Shown piece after piece: positions 6,610-19,289 of a stretch of DNA of 21,909 bases. Made by a program: the position numbers and the translations under genes. Location: NCBI GenBank assembly GCA_946540675.1, contig CAMNIW010000006.1, positions 1 through 21,909 of the forward strand. The letters run 5' to 3'. The stretch's first letter is position 1, and each line of letters starts with the position of its first letter. The notes under the pieces were generated by a model. That model saw only the letters and a list, made by a program, of their open reading frames with translations, had not been told where the DNA came from and did no database searches. The stretch is from an uncultured Clostridia bacterium. Lineage in GTDB: Bacteria; Bacillota; Clostridia; Christensenellales; Borkfalkiaceae.

Positions 6610-8379
6610 TCAGTTGAACTTTTCTCTGTGTTCGTTGTAAGTGGTGTGAAGAAGTTCGTGAGCCTTGTGAGAGTTGGGCTCTCCGAGATAATCCTTGTAA
6701 AGCGCGATTATCTGCGGATTGTTGTGCGAACATCTCTCCTTCCTGCTCTCGTCTTCGGCATAGAGCGCTTTCGCTCTCTTTTCCTTATACGTATCGAGAA
6801 TGTCCGGACCTTCGTTGGGAAGGAAGCACGGCTTTACGTACGGCTGTCCGCCGCCGGCGATACATCCGCCCGGACAACCCATTATCTCGATGAACTGATA
6901 TTCGCTCTTGCCCGCCCTTATCTGGTCGAGAAGAACTTTTGCGTACTTCATTCCGTGAGCGACGGCTACCTTTACGGTCTTGCCCGCAAATTCGTAAGTC
7001 GCTTCTTTGATACCTTCGAATCCCCTGACGTCGTTAAGTTCGACCTTTTTGAGTTCCTTGCCCGTAAGTTTATACGCCGCGGTACGAAGAGCCGCTTCCA
7101 TAACGCCGCCCGTAACGCCGAATATGACGCCCGCGCCCGTATAGTCGCCGACTATGTCGTTGTCGAATTCTTCGTCGGGAAGTTTGGTGAACATTATGCC
7201 CGAACGCTTGATAAGTTTGCCGAGTTCTCTCGTGGTGATGACCGCGTCGACGTCGGCAAGTCCGTCTTTATTGGCAAGTTCGGGTCTTTGCCTTTCGTAC
7301 TTCTTGGCGGTACAGGGCATCACGGATACCACGAACATATCTTTGGGATCGATACCGTTCTTTTCGGCGTAGTAGGATTTGAGTATCGCGCCGAACATCT
7401 CGTGCGGAGATTTGCACGAAGAAAGGTGGGGTATCATATCGGGATAGTTGTATTCGCAATAGTTGATCCAGCCGGGCGAACACGAAGTTATCATCGGGAG
7501 AACTCCGCCTTCGGTTATTCTCGACAAAAGTTCGGTCGCTTCTTCCATTATGGTAAGGTCGGCGCCGAAGTTGGTGTCGAACACCTTTTTGAAACCGAGC
7601 CTTTTAAGAGCCGCGACCATCTTGCCGGTAGCGAGCGTTCCGATAGGCATATCGAACTCTTCGCCGATAGCCGCCCTTACCGCGGGAGCGGTCTGTACGA
7701 CTACGTACTTGCCCGCCTTCATAGCGGCGTCGATCTTGTCTATGTCGGACACTTCCATAAGCGCACCCGTCGGGCAAACGCTTACGCACTGACCGCAAAG
7801 GATACAGGGCGAGTTGGCGAAACTTCTGTTTTCCGCAGGGGCGACGATGGTCTTGAATCCCCTTTTCTCGAAACCGAGTATACCGAGCCCGTGAGCGTTT
7901 TTACATCTCTCGATACATCTTCCGCAAAGCACGCACTTGGACGTATCTCTCTTTATGGACGGAGTGAGCATATCGACGGTCGTCTCGGTCTTTTCGCCGA
8001 CGTACATATCGTCTCTCGCGCCCGTGAGTTTGGCTACGTGCAAAAGTTCGCACTTGCCGTTTTTGTCGCACTGCTGGCAGTTTTTGTTGTGGTTGGAAAG
8101 GAGAAGTTCTACCGAAGTTCTTCTCGCGGCGGTCGCCTTGGGAGAAGAAATGGTTATCTCCATACCGTTTGCCACGGGATATACGCAGGACGCTACGAGT
8201 CCCCTTGCTCCCGTCGCCTCTACAAGGCAGACGCGGCACGAAGCCTTGGAGCATTCTCCGTGGTTATACGCGCAAAGAGACGGGATCTCGAATCCGCATT
8301 CTCTCGCCGCTTCCAAAATGGTCATTCCCTCTTCTACTTCAAAGGGGATTCCTTCTATCTTGATGTTTATTTTAGACAT
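6610..8379 (-). CDS. hydA: [FeFe] hydrogenase catalytic subunit, NAD-linked trimeric HydA/HndD type
   Basis: Reduces protons to H2 at the H-cluster, as the catalytic subunit of a cytoplasmic HydABC-type complex. 589 residues. Seen in order: N-terminal [2Fe-2S] domain (C36, C43/C48, C51, C65 region), a NuoG-like HC3 [4Fe-4S] site (H97, C101, C104, C110), two ferredoxin clusters (C149/C152/C155/C159 and C192/C195/C198/C202), then the H-cluster motifs L1 TSCSPGW (298-304), L2 VMPCTAKKYE with C356, and L3 EIMGCPGGCIAGGGQP with C502 and C506. A small-subunit-like helical tail follows. L1 has serine where TSCCPGW is canonical. AAAGGAG precedes the ATG by ten bases. It lies 20 bp after hydB and ends the operon. 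Electron bifurcation with ferredoxin and NADH is inferred from family and partners. Confidence 0.94.
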   Translation of the reverse strand: MSKINIKIEGIPFEVEEGMTILEAARECGFEIPSLCAYNHGECSKASCRVCLVEATGARGLVASCVYPVANGMEITISSPKATAARRTSVELLLSNHNKNCQQCDKNGKCELLHVAKLTGARDDMYVGEKTETTVDMLTPSIKRDTSKCVLCGRCIERCKNAHGLGILGFEKRGFKTIVAPAENRSFANSPCILCGQCVSVCPTGALMEVSDIDKIDAAMKAGKYVVVQTAPAVRAAIGEEFDMPIGTLATGKMVAALKRLGFKKVFDTNFGADLTIMEEATELLSRITEGGVLPMITSCSPGWINYCEYNYPDMIPHLSSCKSPHEMFGAILKSYYAEKNGIDPKDMFVVSVMPCTAKKYERQRPELANKDGLADVDAVITTRELGKLIKRSGIMFTKLPDEEFDNDIVGDYTGAGVIFGVTGGVMEAALRTAAYKLTGKELKKVELNDVRGFEGIKEATYEFAGKTVKVAVAHGMKYAKVLLDQIRAGKSEYQFIEIMGCPGGCIAGGGQPYVKPCFLPNEGPDILDTYKEKRAKALYAEDESRKERCSHNNPQIIALYKDYLGEPNSHKAHELLHTTYNEHREKFN

Positions 8380-8399
8380 ATTCCGATCTCTCCTTTGAC

Positions 8400-10279
<1,880 letters not shown>

Positions 10280-10283
<4 letters not shown>

Positions 10284-10765
10284 CCGTTGGCACCCCCTTT
10301 ATACTCTTCGATGAGCTTGGGAACGTCGTTTACCGCCATCTTGGGATAAACCTTGCCGTTTATCTGTACGGCGGGAGCGATTCCGCAAGCGCCTATGCAG
10401 CGGAGCGCGTCGAGAGTGAACAACCCGTCTTCGGTAGTCTGTCCCGGTTTGATCTTGAGTATTTCCGAGAACTTGTCGATGACTTGCTGAGCGCCTTTTA
10501 CGTAGCAAGCGGTACCAAGACAGCAACCTATTACGTACTTGCCCTTCGGAGTGAGTGAGAAGAACGAGTAAAAGGTGACGACGCCGTAGATCTCGGCGAC
10601 GGAAATGCCCGTCTTCGCCGAAACGAGTTCCTGAACTTCGAGCGGAATATATCCGTACTCTTTCTGGATATCGCTCAGGATCATCATAAGCGGGGTCGTT
10701 TCGCCCTTATACCTGTCGCATATAGCGGTAATCTGTTTTACCGCCGCTTCCTGTAATTGAGCCAT
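10280..10765 (-). CDS. hydC: Trimeric hydrogenase thioredoxin-like [2Fe-2S] subunit, HydC/HndA (NuoE-like)
   Basis: Small electron-transfer subunit of the HydABC complex, homologous to NuoE. At 161 residues it is family length. Seen: an N-terminal helical region ending in YGYIPLEVQ and IYGVVTFYSFF, then a thioredoxin-like fold whose [2Fe-2S] ligands are C82-x4-C87 (CLGTACYVKG) and C123-x3-C127 (CIGACGIAP). First gene of the operon; AAAGGAGG lies six bases before the ATG. The last four bases overlap hydB. The order hydC-hydB-hydA and the tight spacing argue for a complete trimeric enzyme. A NuoE of complex I is excluded because no other nuo genes are present and HydA follows. Confidence 0.94.
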
Positions 10766-10785
10766 AATAGCCCTCCTTTAAGTAG

Positions 10786-10797
10786 AATAAATTTATT
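10786..10797. promoter_or_regulatory. 12-bp palindrome in the hydCBA leader
   Basis: AATAAATTTATT is a perfect palindrome inside the 5' leader, eight bases from the ribosome binding site. Being AT-only it may be chance. It does not match the usual Rex operator pattern. Confidence 0.2.
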
Positions 10798-10810
10798 ACA
10801 CGGTTTTAAG

Positions 10811-10826
10811 GGGCACACGGGTGCCC
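10811..10826 (-). other. 5'-terminal stem-loop of the hydCBA mRNA
   Basis: GGGCAC-loop-GTGCCC, a six-base-pair GC-rich stem with a four-base loop. With +1 predicted near 10830, the hairpin would begin about four nucleotides from the mRNA 5' end. Such hairpins can shield transcripts from 5'-end-dependent decay. As DNA, the same sequence could be an operator just past +1. Confidence 0.55.
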
Positions 10827-10836
10827 ATTCTTGTAT

Positions 10837-10865
10837 ATTATACTACAATCGCGACCCTGTGTCAA
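10837..10865 (-). promoter_or_regulatory. Perfect-consensus SigA promoter of hydCBA
   Basis: On the minus strand TTGACA (10860-10865), a 17-bp spacer and TATAAT (10837-10842): all 12 bases and the spacing are consensus. +1 is predicted near 10830, giving a leader of about 65 nt. This suggests strong, largely constitutive expression unless a repressor overlaps it. Confidence 0.9.
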
Positions 10866-10923
10866 TTTTTATTCTTTTCTTTTCGGGAATTTTGCAAAAT
10901 TTTGAGCGACCGACCGCAAGGCG

Positions 10924-10961
10924 AAAAAAAGCGGCGGCTTTCTTTATCGGAAAGCCGCCGC
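10924..10961 (-). terminator. Intrinsic terminator of rpoB-rpoC
   Basis: Perfect 12-bp stem GCGGCGGCTTTC/GAAAGCCGCCGC (10931-10942 and 10950-10961) with a seven-base loop. In minus-strand RNA it is followed by seven U residues. It lies 27 bases after the rpoC stop codon and separates rpoBC from the hydrogenase promoter. Confidence 0.95.
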
Positions 10962-10988
10962 AAAAGCGTTTATTAAATGTCGTAGCCG

Positions 10989-14780
<3,792 letters not shown>

Positions 14781-14801
14781 TTATCTCTTTTCCCTCCCCG
14801 A

Positions 14802-17800
14802 TTATTCTTCGTCTCCGTCGAGATCGTCAAGATCGTCGAGATCTTCGTAATCGTCAAAGAGTTCGCCCGACTTGAAGTCGTCGCTCGAATCGAAGTTGTC
14901 TTCGAAGTCGTCGAAAATCGAAACTTCTTCCTCTTCTTCGGGCTGTTCTTCCGGACGGTCGAGCCCGAGATCCACCACGTCTACGTGTTCTCTCTCTCTT
15001 ACGTTGAGATTTACGTCGTCGGCGTCTTCGGTAAGATCTTTAAGGTTGATCTCTTCGTGATTTTCGGTGAGAACTTTCATATCGAGCGCAAGGCTCTGCA
15101 ATTCTTTGAGCAAAACCTTGAACGATTCGGGTATGCCCGGCTCGGATATGTCGTTGCCCTTTACTATGGATTCGTAAGTCTTTACTCTTCCCACTACGTC
15201 GTCGGATTTTACGGTAAGTATCTCCTGCAAGATGTGCGACGCGCCGTACGCTTCGAGCGCCCAGACTTCCATTTCGCCGAATCTCTGTCCGCCGAACTGC
15301 GCCTTGCCGCCCAAAGGCTGCTGCGTTACGACCGAATAGGGTCCTACCGAACGCGCGTGGATCTTGTCGTCGACAAGGTGGTGGAGTTTTATCATATACA
15401 TATAACCGACGGTTACTCTGTGCTCGAAGGGTTCGCCCGTCCTGCCGTCGTAAAGTTGGATCTTGCCGTCCACTTCTCCGTACGGATTGACGAAGTGATT
15501 TTCTTCGAGAAGTTCCTTTATGTCGTTTTCGGACGCGCCGTCGAATACCGGCGTCGCTATCTTCCAGCCGAGTTGTTTGCATACGAGCGAAAGGTGTACT
15601 TCGAGAACCTGTCCTATGTTCATACGCGAAGGAACGCCGAGCGGGTTGAGAACTATCTGCAAGGGAGTTCCGTCCGCAAGGAAAGGCATATCCGCTTCGG
15701 GAAGTATTCTCGAAATAACGCCCTTATTTCCGTAACGTCCCGCCATTTTATCGCCGACGGATATCTTACGCTTTTGCGCTATATATACCCTTATTACTTC
15801 GTTTACGCCGGGCGAAAGTTCGTCTTTGTTGGCTCTCGTGAACTTCTTTACGTCTACGACTATACCGCCTTCGCCGTGCGGAACGCGGAGCGAAGAATCC
15901 CTGACTTCTCTCGCCTTTTCTCCGAATATGGCGCGGAGAAGTCTCTCTTCGGGAGTGAGTTCGGTCTCGCCCTTGGGCGTGACTTTACCGACGAGTATAT
16001 CGCCCGTCGTGACTTCGGCGCCGATACGGATTATGCCGTCCGCGTCGAGATCTTTAAGAGCGTCTTCGCCGACGTTGGGTATATCTCTCGTTATCTCTTC
16101 TTCGCCGAGTTTGGTCTCGCGGCACTCTATCTCGTGCTCTTCTATGTGGATAGACGTGAATATGTCGTCCCGAACGAGCCTTTCGGAAAGAAGTATGGCG
16201 TCTTCGTAGTTATAACCTTCCCACGTCATAAAGCCGATGAGAATGTTTCTTCCGAGCGCGAGTTCGCCGTCGCAGGTCGCGGGGCCGTCCGCAAGGATGG
16301 TTCCCTTTTCCACGACGTCGCCCGTCTTTACTATGGGTTTCTGGTTAAGACAGGTGCCCTGGTTGGATCTCTCGAACTTTTTGAGAGTGTAGACCCTGTC
16401 CGTTCCGAGAGTCGTTCCGTCGTTTTCGGTGACCGTTATGTGGTCGCCCGAAACTTCTTTTACGACGCCGCCCGCCTTGGCTATCACCATTACGCCGGAG
16501 TCGTACGCTATTTTCGCTTCTATGCCCGTTCCTACGATAGGCGTTTCGGGCTTGAGAAGGGGTACCGCCTGACGCTGCATGTTGGAGCCCATGAGCGCAC
16601 GGTTGGTATCGCAGTTTTCAAGGAAGGGAATAAGCGCGGTCGCGACCGAAACGAGTTGTTTCGCCGAAACGTCCACGTAATCTATCTCTTCTCTCGGAAC
16701 TTCGGTTATCTCGTCGCGGCGACGGCACGAAACACGGGCGTTCAAAAATCTTCCTTCTTCGTCCAGCGGTTCGCTCGCCTGAGCGACGGTGTATCTGTCT
16801 TCTTCGTCGGCGGTGAGATAGTCGACTATATCGGTGACCTTGCCGGTAGCCTTATCGACTCTCCTGTACGCCGATTCTATAAATCCGTATTCGTTTACTT
16901 TGGCGTAAGACGAAAGCGAAGTTATAAGACCTATGTTCTGACCTTCGGGGGTCTCGATGGGGCACATTCTGCCGTAATGCGTGTAGTGAACGTCGCGGAC
17001 TTCGAAGGTAGCCCTTTCCCTGTTGAGACCGCCGGGACCCAAAGCCGAAAGTTTTCTCTTGTGGGTAAGTTCGGCTATCGGGTTGGTCTGATCCATAAAC
17101 TGCGAAAGTTGGGAAGAGCCGAAAAATTCCTTTATCGCGCTGGATACGGGTCTGACGTTTACGAGTCCCTGCGGAGAAACGTCTTTGGGATCCTGCGTGG
17201 ACATTCTTTCCTTTATGACCCTTTCGAGTCTCGACATACCGATCCTGAACTGGTTTTGCAAAAGTTCGCCTACCGAACGGACGCGGCGGTTGCCGAGATG
17301 GTCGATGTTGTCTACGGGACCTATTCCGAAATTGCTGTCGCTGTTTAAGGATATGGTGGCGATTATATCGTCTACCGTTATGTGTTTATGGTTGAGTTTG
17401 TCGAGAAGGGGTTTTACGTTCTTCTTCTCTTCGGGAGTGAGTTTTTGCGTGACGCCCTTTTCTATTATGTCGAAAAATTCCTTACAGGCGTATACGAATC
17501 TCCTTCTCGTTTCCCTTCTCTTTTCTTCGTTCTTCTTCTCTTCGGGTTTGAGTTCTTCCCCGTCTTTAAGTACGGGTTCGGAAACGTAGAATATCTCGTT
17601 TATTCTCGCAAGGTTGGCTTCCGCGACGTCTTCTATCGCGTTGTCCTTTACGGGGTGGTTTTTAACCTGTTCCGCTATCTCCTTGGCAAAGACGTAGTTG
17701 GGATAATATATATTGTCGGTAAGACCGAACGGCTTGGGCGATACGCCGGTAAGCGCGGTGAAGTTGGCGACGTTGTTGGCTATTATCTTGTGCTTTATTC

Positions 17801-18800
17801 CGCCTTCGACTTCGACGTAAACGGCGTTTATGCCGCTGTTTTGTACCGCTTTCGCCTGCTCTTCGGTGATGACGTCGCCCTTTTTGACGAGAAGTTCGCC
17901 GTCTTCGTTGACGACGTCTTCGTAAGCCGTGCAACCGACTATTCTCACGCCCATATTAAGGCGCTTGTTGAACTTGTATCTGCCGACTTTCGCGCAGTCG
18001 TAACGCCTTTGGTCGAAGAAAATGTTTTTAAGGTGCTGACGTACCGCTTCTTCGGTCGGAACTTCGCCGGGACGAAGCCTTCTGTAAAGTTCGAAAAGTC
18101 CGTCCGCTTCCGTTTTCGCGACGTCTTTTTCCATAGTCGCGTTGATCATCGGGTCGTCTTCGAACATTTCCTTTATGCTTTCGTCCGATCCGAATCCGAG
18201 CGCGCGAAGAAGAACGGTCGCAGTGAGTTTTCTCGTCCTGTCGACTTTTACCCACAAAAGTCCGTCCTGATCCTGTTCGAATTCGAGCCACGCTCCCCTG
18301 TTGGGAATGACCGTGGTGTTGTACATCTTCCTGCCCGTCTTAGCGTAAGCCATAACGTTATATACGCCGGGAGAACGCACGAGTTGGGATACCACTACCC
18401 TTTCCGCGCCGTTTATGATGAACGAGCCGTTGTCGGTCATCTTGGGAAGATCTCCCATAAACACGTCGGATTCGAGTATTTCGTCGGTAACCTTGTTTAC
18501 GAGCCTGACTTTTACCTTTAAGGGCACCGCGTAGGTAGCGTTTCTGTCACGGCACTCTTTTTCGGTATACTTGGGAGTATCGGACAAAGAGTGGTCGAGA
18601 AAATAGAGTTCGAATCTGTCGGAATAGTCGGTGATCGGCGAATAGTCTTCGAATACTTCGCTTATCCCTTCTTCGATAAATCCGTCGTAAGAATCCTTCT
18701 GTATCTCGATAAGATCGGGAATAGGTTGAACTTCCCTTATCTTCGAGAACGTCCTTCTCTCGACGTTGCCGAATTTCTGAATCGGTAATTTGCGCGTCAT
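14802..18800 (-). CDS. rpoB: DNA-directed RNA polymerase subunit beta
   Basis: Second-largest core RNA polymerase subunit; it forms the active-site pincer and binds rifampicin. 1332 residues against about 1190 in B. subtilis. Seen: QPIPDLIEIQKDSY at the N-terminus, the rifampicin-region FGSSQLSQFMDQ...THKRKLSALGPGG with D570, H580 and S585 at the usual resistance positions (wild type), the GDKMAGRYGNKG loop, and GGKAQFGGQRFGEMEVWALEAYGA near the C-terminus. Extra length comes from a charged insertion around residues 365-460 and an acidic tail of about 60 residues. AAAGGAG precedes the ATG by eight bases. First gene of its transcript: rplJ and rplL, which usually precede rpoB, are absent, and the next gene is divergent. 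A leader of about 167 nt is predicted. Confidence 0.98.
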   Translation of the reverse strand: MTRKLPIQKFGNVERRTFSKIREVQPIPDLIEIQKDSYDGFIEEGISEVFEDYSPITDYSDRFELYFLDHSLSDTPKYTEKECRDRNATYAVPLKVKVRLVNKVTDEILESDVFMGDLPKMTDNGSFIINGAERVVVSQLVRSPGVYNVMAYAKTGRKMYNTTVIPNRGAWLEFEQDQDGLLWVKVDRTRKLTATVLLRALGFGSDESIKEMFEDDPMINATMEKDVAKTEADGLFELYRRLRPGEVPTEEAVRQHLKNIFFDQRRYDCAKVGRYKFNKRLNMGVRIVGCTAYEDVVNEDGELLVKKGDVITEEQAKAVQNSGINAVYVEVEGGIKHKIIANNVANFTALTGVSPKPFGLTDNIYYPNYVFAKEIAEQVKNHPVKDNAIEDVAEANLARINEIFYVSEPVLKDGEELKPEEKKNEEKRRETRRRFVYACKEFFDIIEKGVTQKLTPEEKKNVKPLLDKLNHKHITVDDIIATISLNSDSNFGIGPVDNIDHLGNRRVRSVGELLQNQFRIGMSRLERVIKERMSTQDPKDVSPQGLVNVRPVSSAIKEFFGSSQLSQFMDQTNPIAELTHKRKLSALGPGGLNRERATFEVRDVHYTHYGRMCPIETPEGQNIGLITSLSSYAKVNEYGFIESAYRRVDKATGKVTDIVDYLTADEEDRYTVAQASEPLDEEGRFLNARVSCRRRDEITEVPREEIDYVDVSAKQLVSVATALIPFLENCDTNRALMGSNMQRQAVPLLKPETPIVGTGIEAKIAYDSGVMVIAKAGGVVKEVSGDHITVTENDGTTLGTDRVYTLKKFERSNQGTCLNQKPIVKTGDVVEKGTILADGPATCDGELALGRNILIGFMTWEGYNYEDAILLSERLVRDDIFTSIHIEEHEIECRETKLGEEEITRDIPNVGEDALKDLDADGIIRIGAEVTTGDILVGKVTPKGETELTPEERLLRAIFGEKAREVRDSSLRVPHGEGGIVVDVKKFTRANKDELSPGVNEVIRVYIAQKRKISVGDKMAGRYGNKGVISRILPEADMPFLADGTPLQIVLNPLGVPSRMNIGQVLEVHLSLVCKQLGWKIATPVFDGASENDIKELLEENHFVNPYGEVDGKIQLYDGRTGEPFEHRVTVGYMYMIKLHHLVDDKIHARSVGPYSVVTQQPLGGKAQFGGQRFGEMEVWALEAYGASHILQEILTVKSDDVVGRVKTYESIVKGNDISEPGIPESFKVLLKELQSLALDMKVLTENHEEINLKDLTEDADDVNLNVREREHVDVVDLGLDRPEEQPEEEEEVSIFDDFEDNFDSSDDFKSGELFDDYEDLDDLDDLDGDEE

Positions 18801-18844
18801 TTAGTACACTCCTTTCTAATTATTGTGAAAACACCTTGCTTTAA

Positions 18845-18884
18845 TTTCCGAAAAGTTGTATAATGATATCGACTTTTGCGGAAA
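18845..18884 (-). other. Stem-loop in the rpoB 5' leader
   Basis: In minus-strand RNA, UUUCCG then AAAAGU pair with ACUUUU and CGGAAA: 12 pairs with a single bulged base and a 15-base loop. No U-tract follows, so it is not a terminator. It ends about 44 bases upstream of the rpoB ATG. Function unknown; possibly an autoregulatory or stability element. Confidence 0.5.
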
Positions 18885-18952
18885 GGTATTTCCACTCTGT
18901 CTTGCTTCCTTTGTCGGCATGCTTTCCCTCAAAAGGCGTAAAAGACGCTATT

Positions 18953-18981
18953 ATGACATTATAGCATTATAAGATTATAAT
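18953..18981 (+). promoter_or_regulatory. Promoter of the rqcP-ispDF-radA operon
   Basis: ATGACA (18953-18958), a 17-bp spacer and TATAAT (18976-18981): 11 of 12 consensus bases. +1 is predicted near 18988, a leader of about 43 nt. Its -10 box overlaps the -10 box of the divergent rpoB promoter by four bases. Confidence 0.8.
18957..18980. repeat. Three tandem 8-bp repeats carrying -10 hexamers
   Basis: CATTATAG, CATTATAA and GATTATAA follow one another without a gap. Each contains ATTATA, which is TATAAT on the minus strand, at exact 8-bp steps (18958, 18966, 18974). Only the last is at 17 bp from the minus-strand TTGACA. Confidence 0.7.
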
Positions 18982-19002
18982 GCAAATTTCAAATCCTGTC
19001 AA
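18974..19002 (-). promoter_or_regulatory. Perfect-consensus SigA promoter of rpoB-rpoC
   Basis: On the minus strand TTGACA (18997-19002), a 17-bp spacer and TATAAT (18974-18979), all consensus. A second TATAAT lies two bases further on (18966-18971). +1 is predicted near 18967. Confidence 0.9.
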
Positions 19003-19030
19003 GGATTTTTAAGCGTTTTAAGGAAATTTT

Positions 19031-19273
19031 ATGAGAATAGACAAGTTTTTGAAGGTTTCGAGAATACTTAAACGGCGCACCGTCGCCGCGGACGCGGCAA
19101 AGTCGGGAAGAATAGCCGTAAACGGAAAGGAAGTAAAACCGGCGTACAACCTGAAAATCGGCGACGAAGTGGAGATCCGCTTCGGAGAAGGCAACCTTAA
19201 ATTCCGCGTGGTAACTCTTAAAGAGACCGTAAAAAAGGAAGAAGCCGGACTATTGTACGAGATAATCAACTGA
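19031..19273 (+). CDS. rqcP: S4-domain RNA-binding protein, RqcP (YabO) family
   Basis: Small protein of 80 residues consisting almost wholly of an S4 RNA-binding domain. RqcP stabilises peptidyl-tRNA on stalled 50S subunits during alanine tailing with RqcH in ribosome-associated quality control. Seen: MRIDKFLKVSRILKRRTVA at the N-terminus, closely resembling B. subtilis YabO/RqcP, then SGRIAVNGKEVKPAYNLKIGDEV, the classic S4 turn. AAGGA lies seven to eight bases before the ATG. First gene of the plus-strand operon, diverging from rpoB. The heat-shock Hsp15 (HslR) family is the main alternative, but that protein is longer with a basic tail. Pairing with ispDF and radA is probably operon convenience rather than shared pathway. 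Confidence 0.88.
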   Translation: MRIDKFLKVSRILKRRTVAADAAKSGRIAVNGKEVKPAYNLKIGDEVEIRFGEGNLKFRVVTLKETVKKEEAGLLYEIIN

Positions 19274-19289
19274 CGGGGTATTATATATA

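Noticed and set aside
10979..10988. Possible third copy of the intergenic repeat (GTCGTAGCCG)
   Set aside because: Only ten bases match copy 2 and similarity ends there; it abuts the rpoC stop codon.
18836..18864. A plus-strand TTGCTT-17-TATAAT promoter in the rpoB leader
   Set aside because: The -35 matches only TTG and the TATAAT lies in the loop of the rpoB leader hairpin. The promoter at 18953-18981 explains rqcP better.
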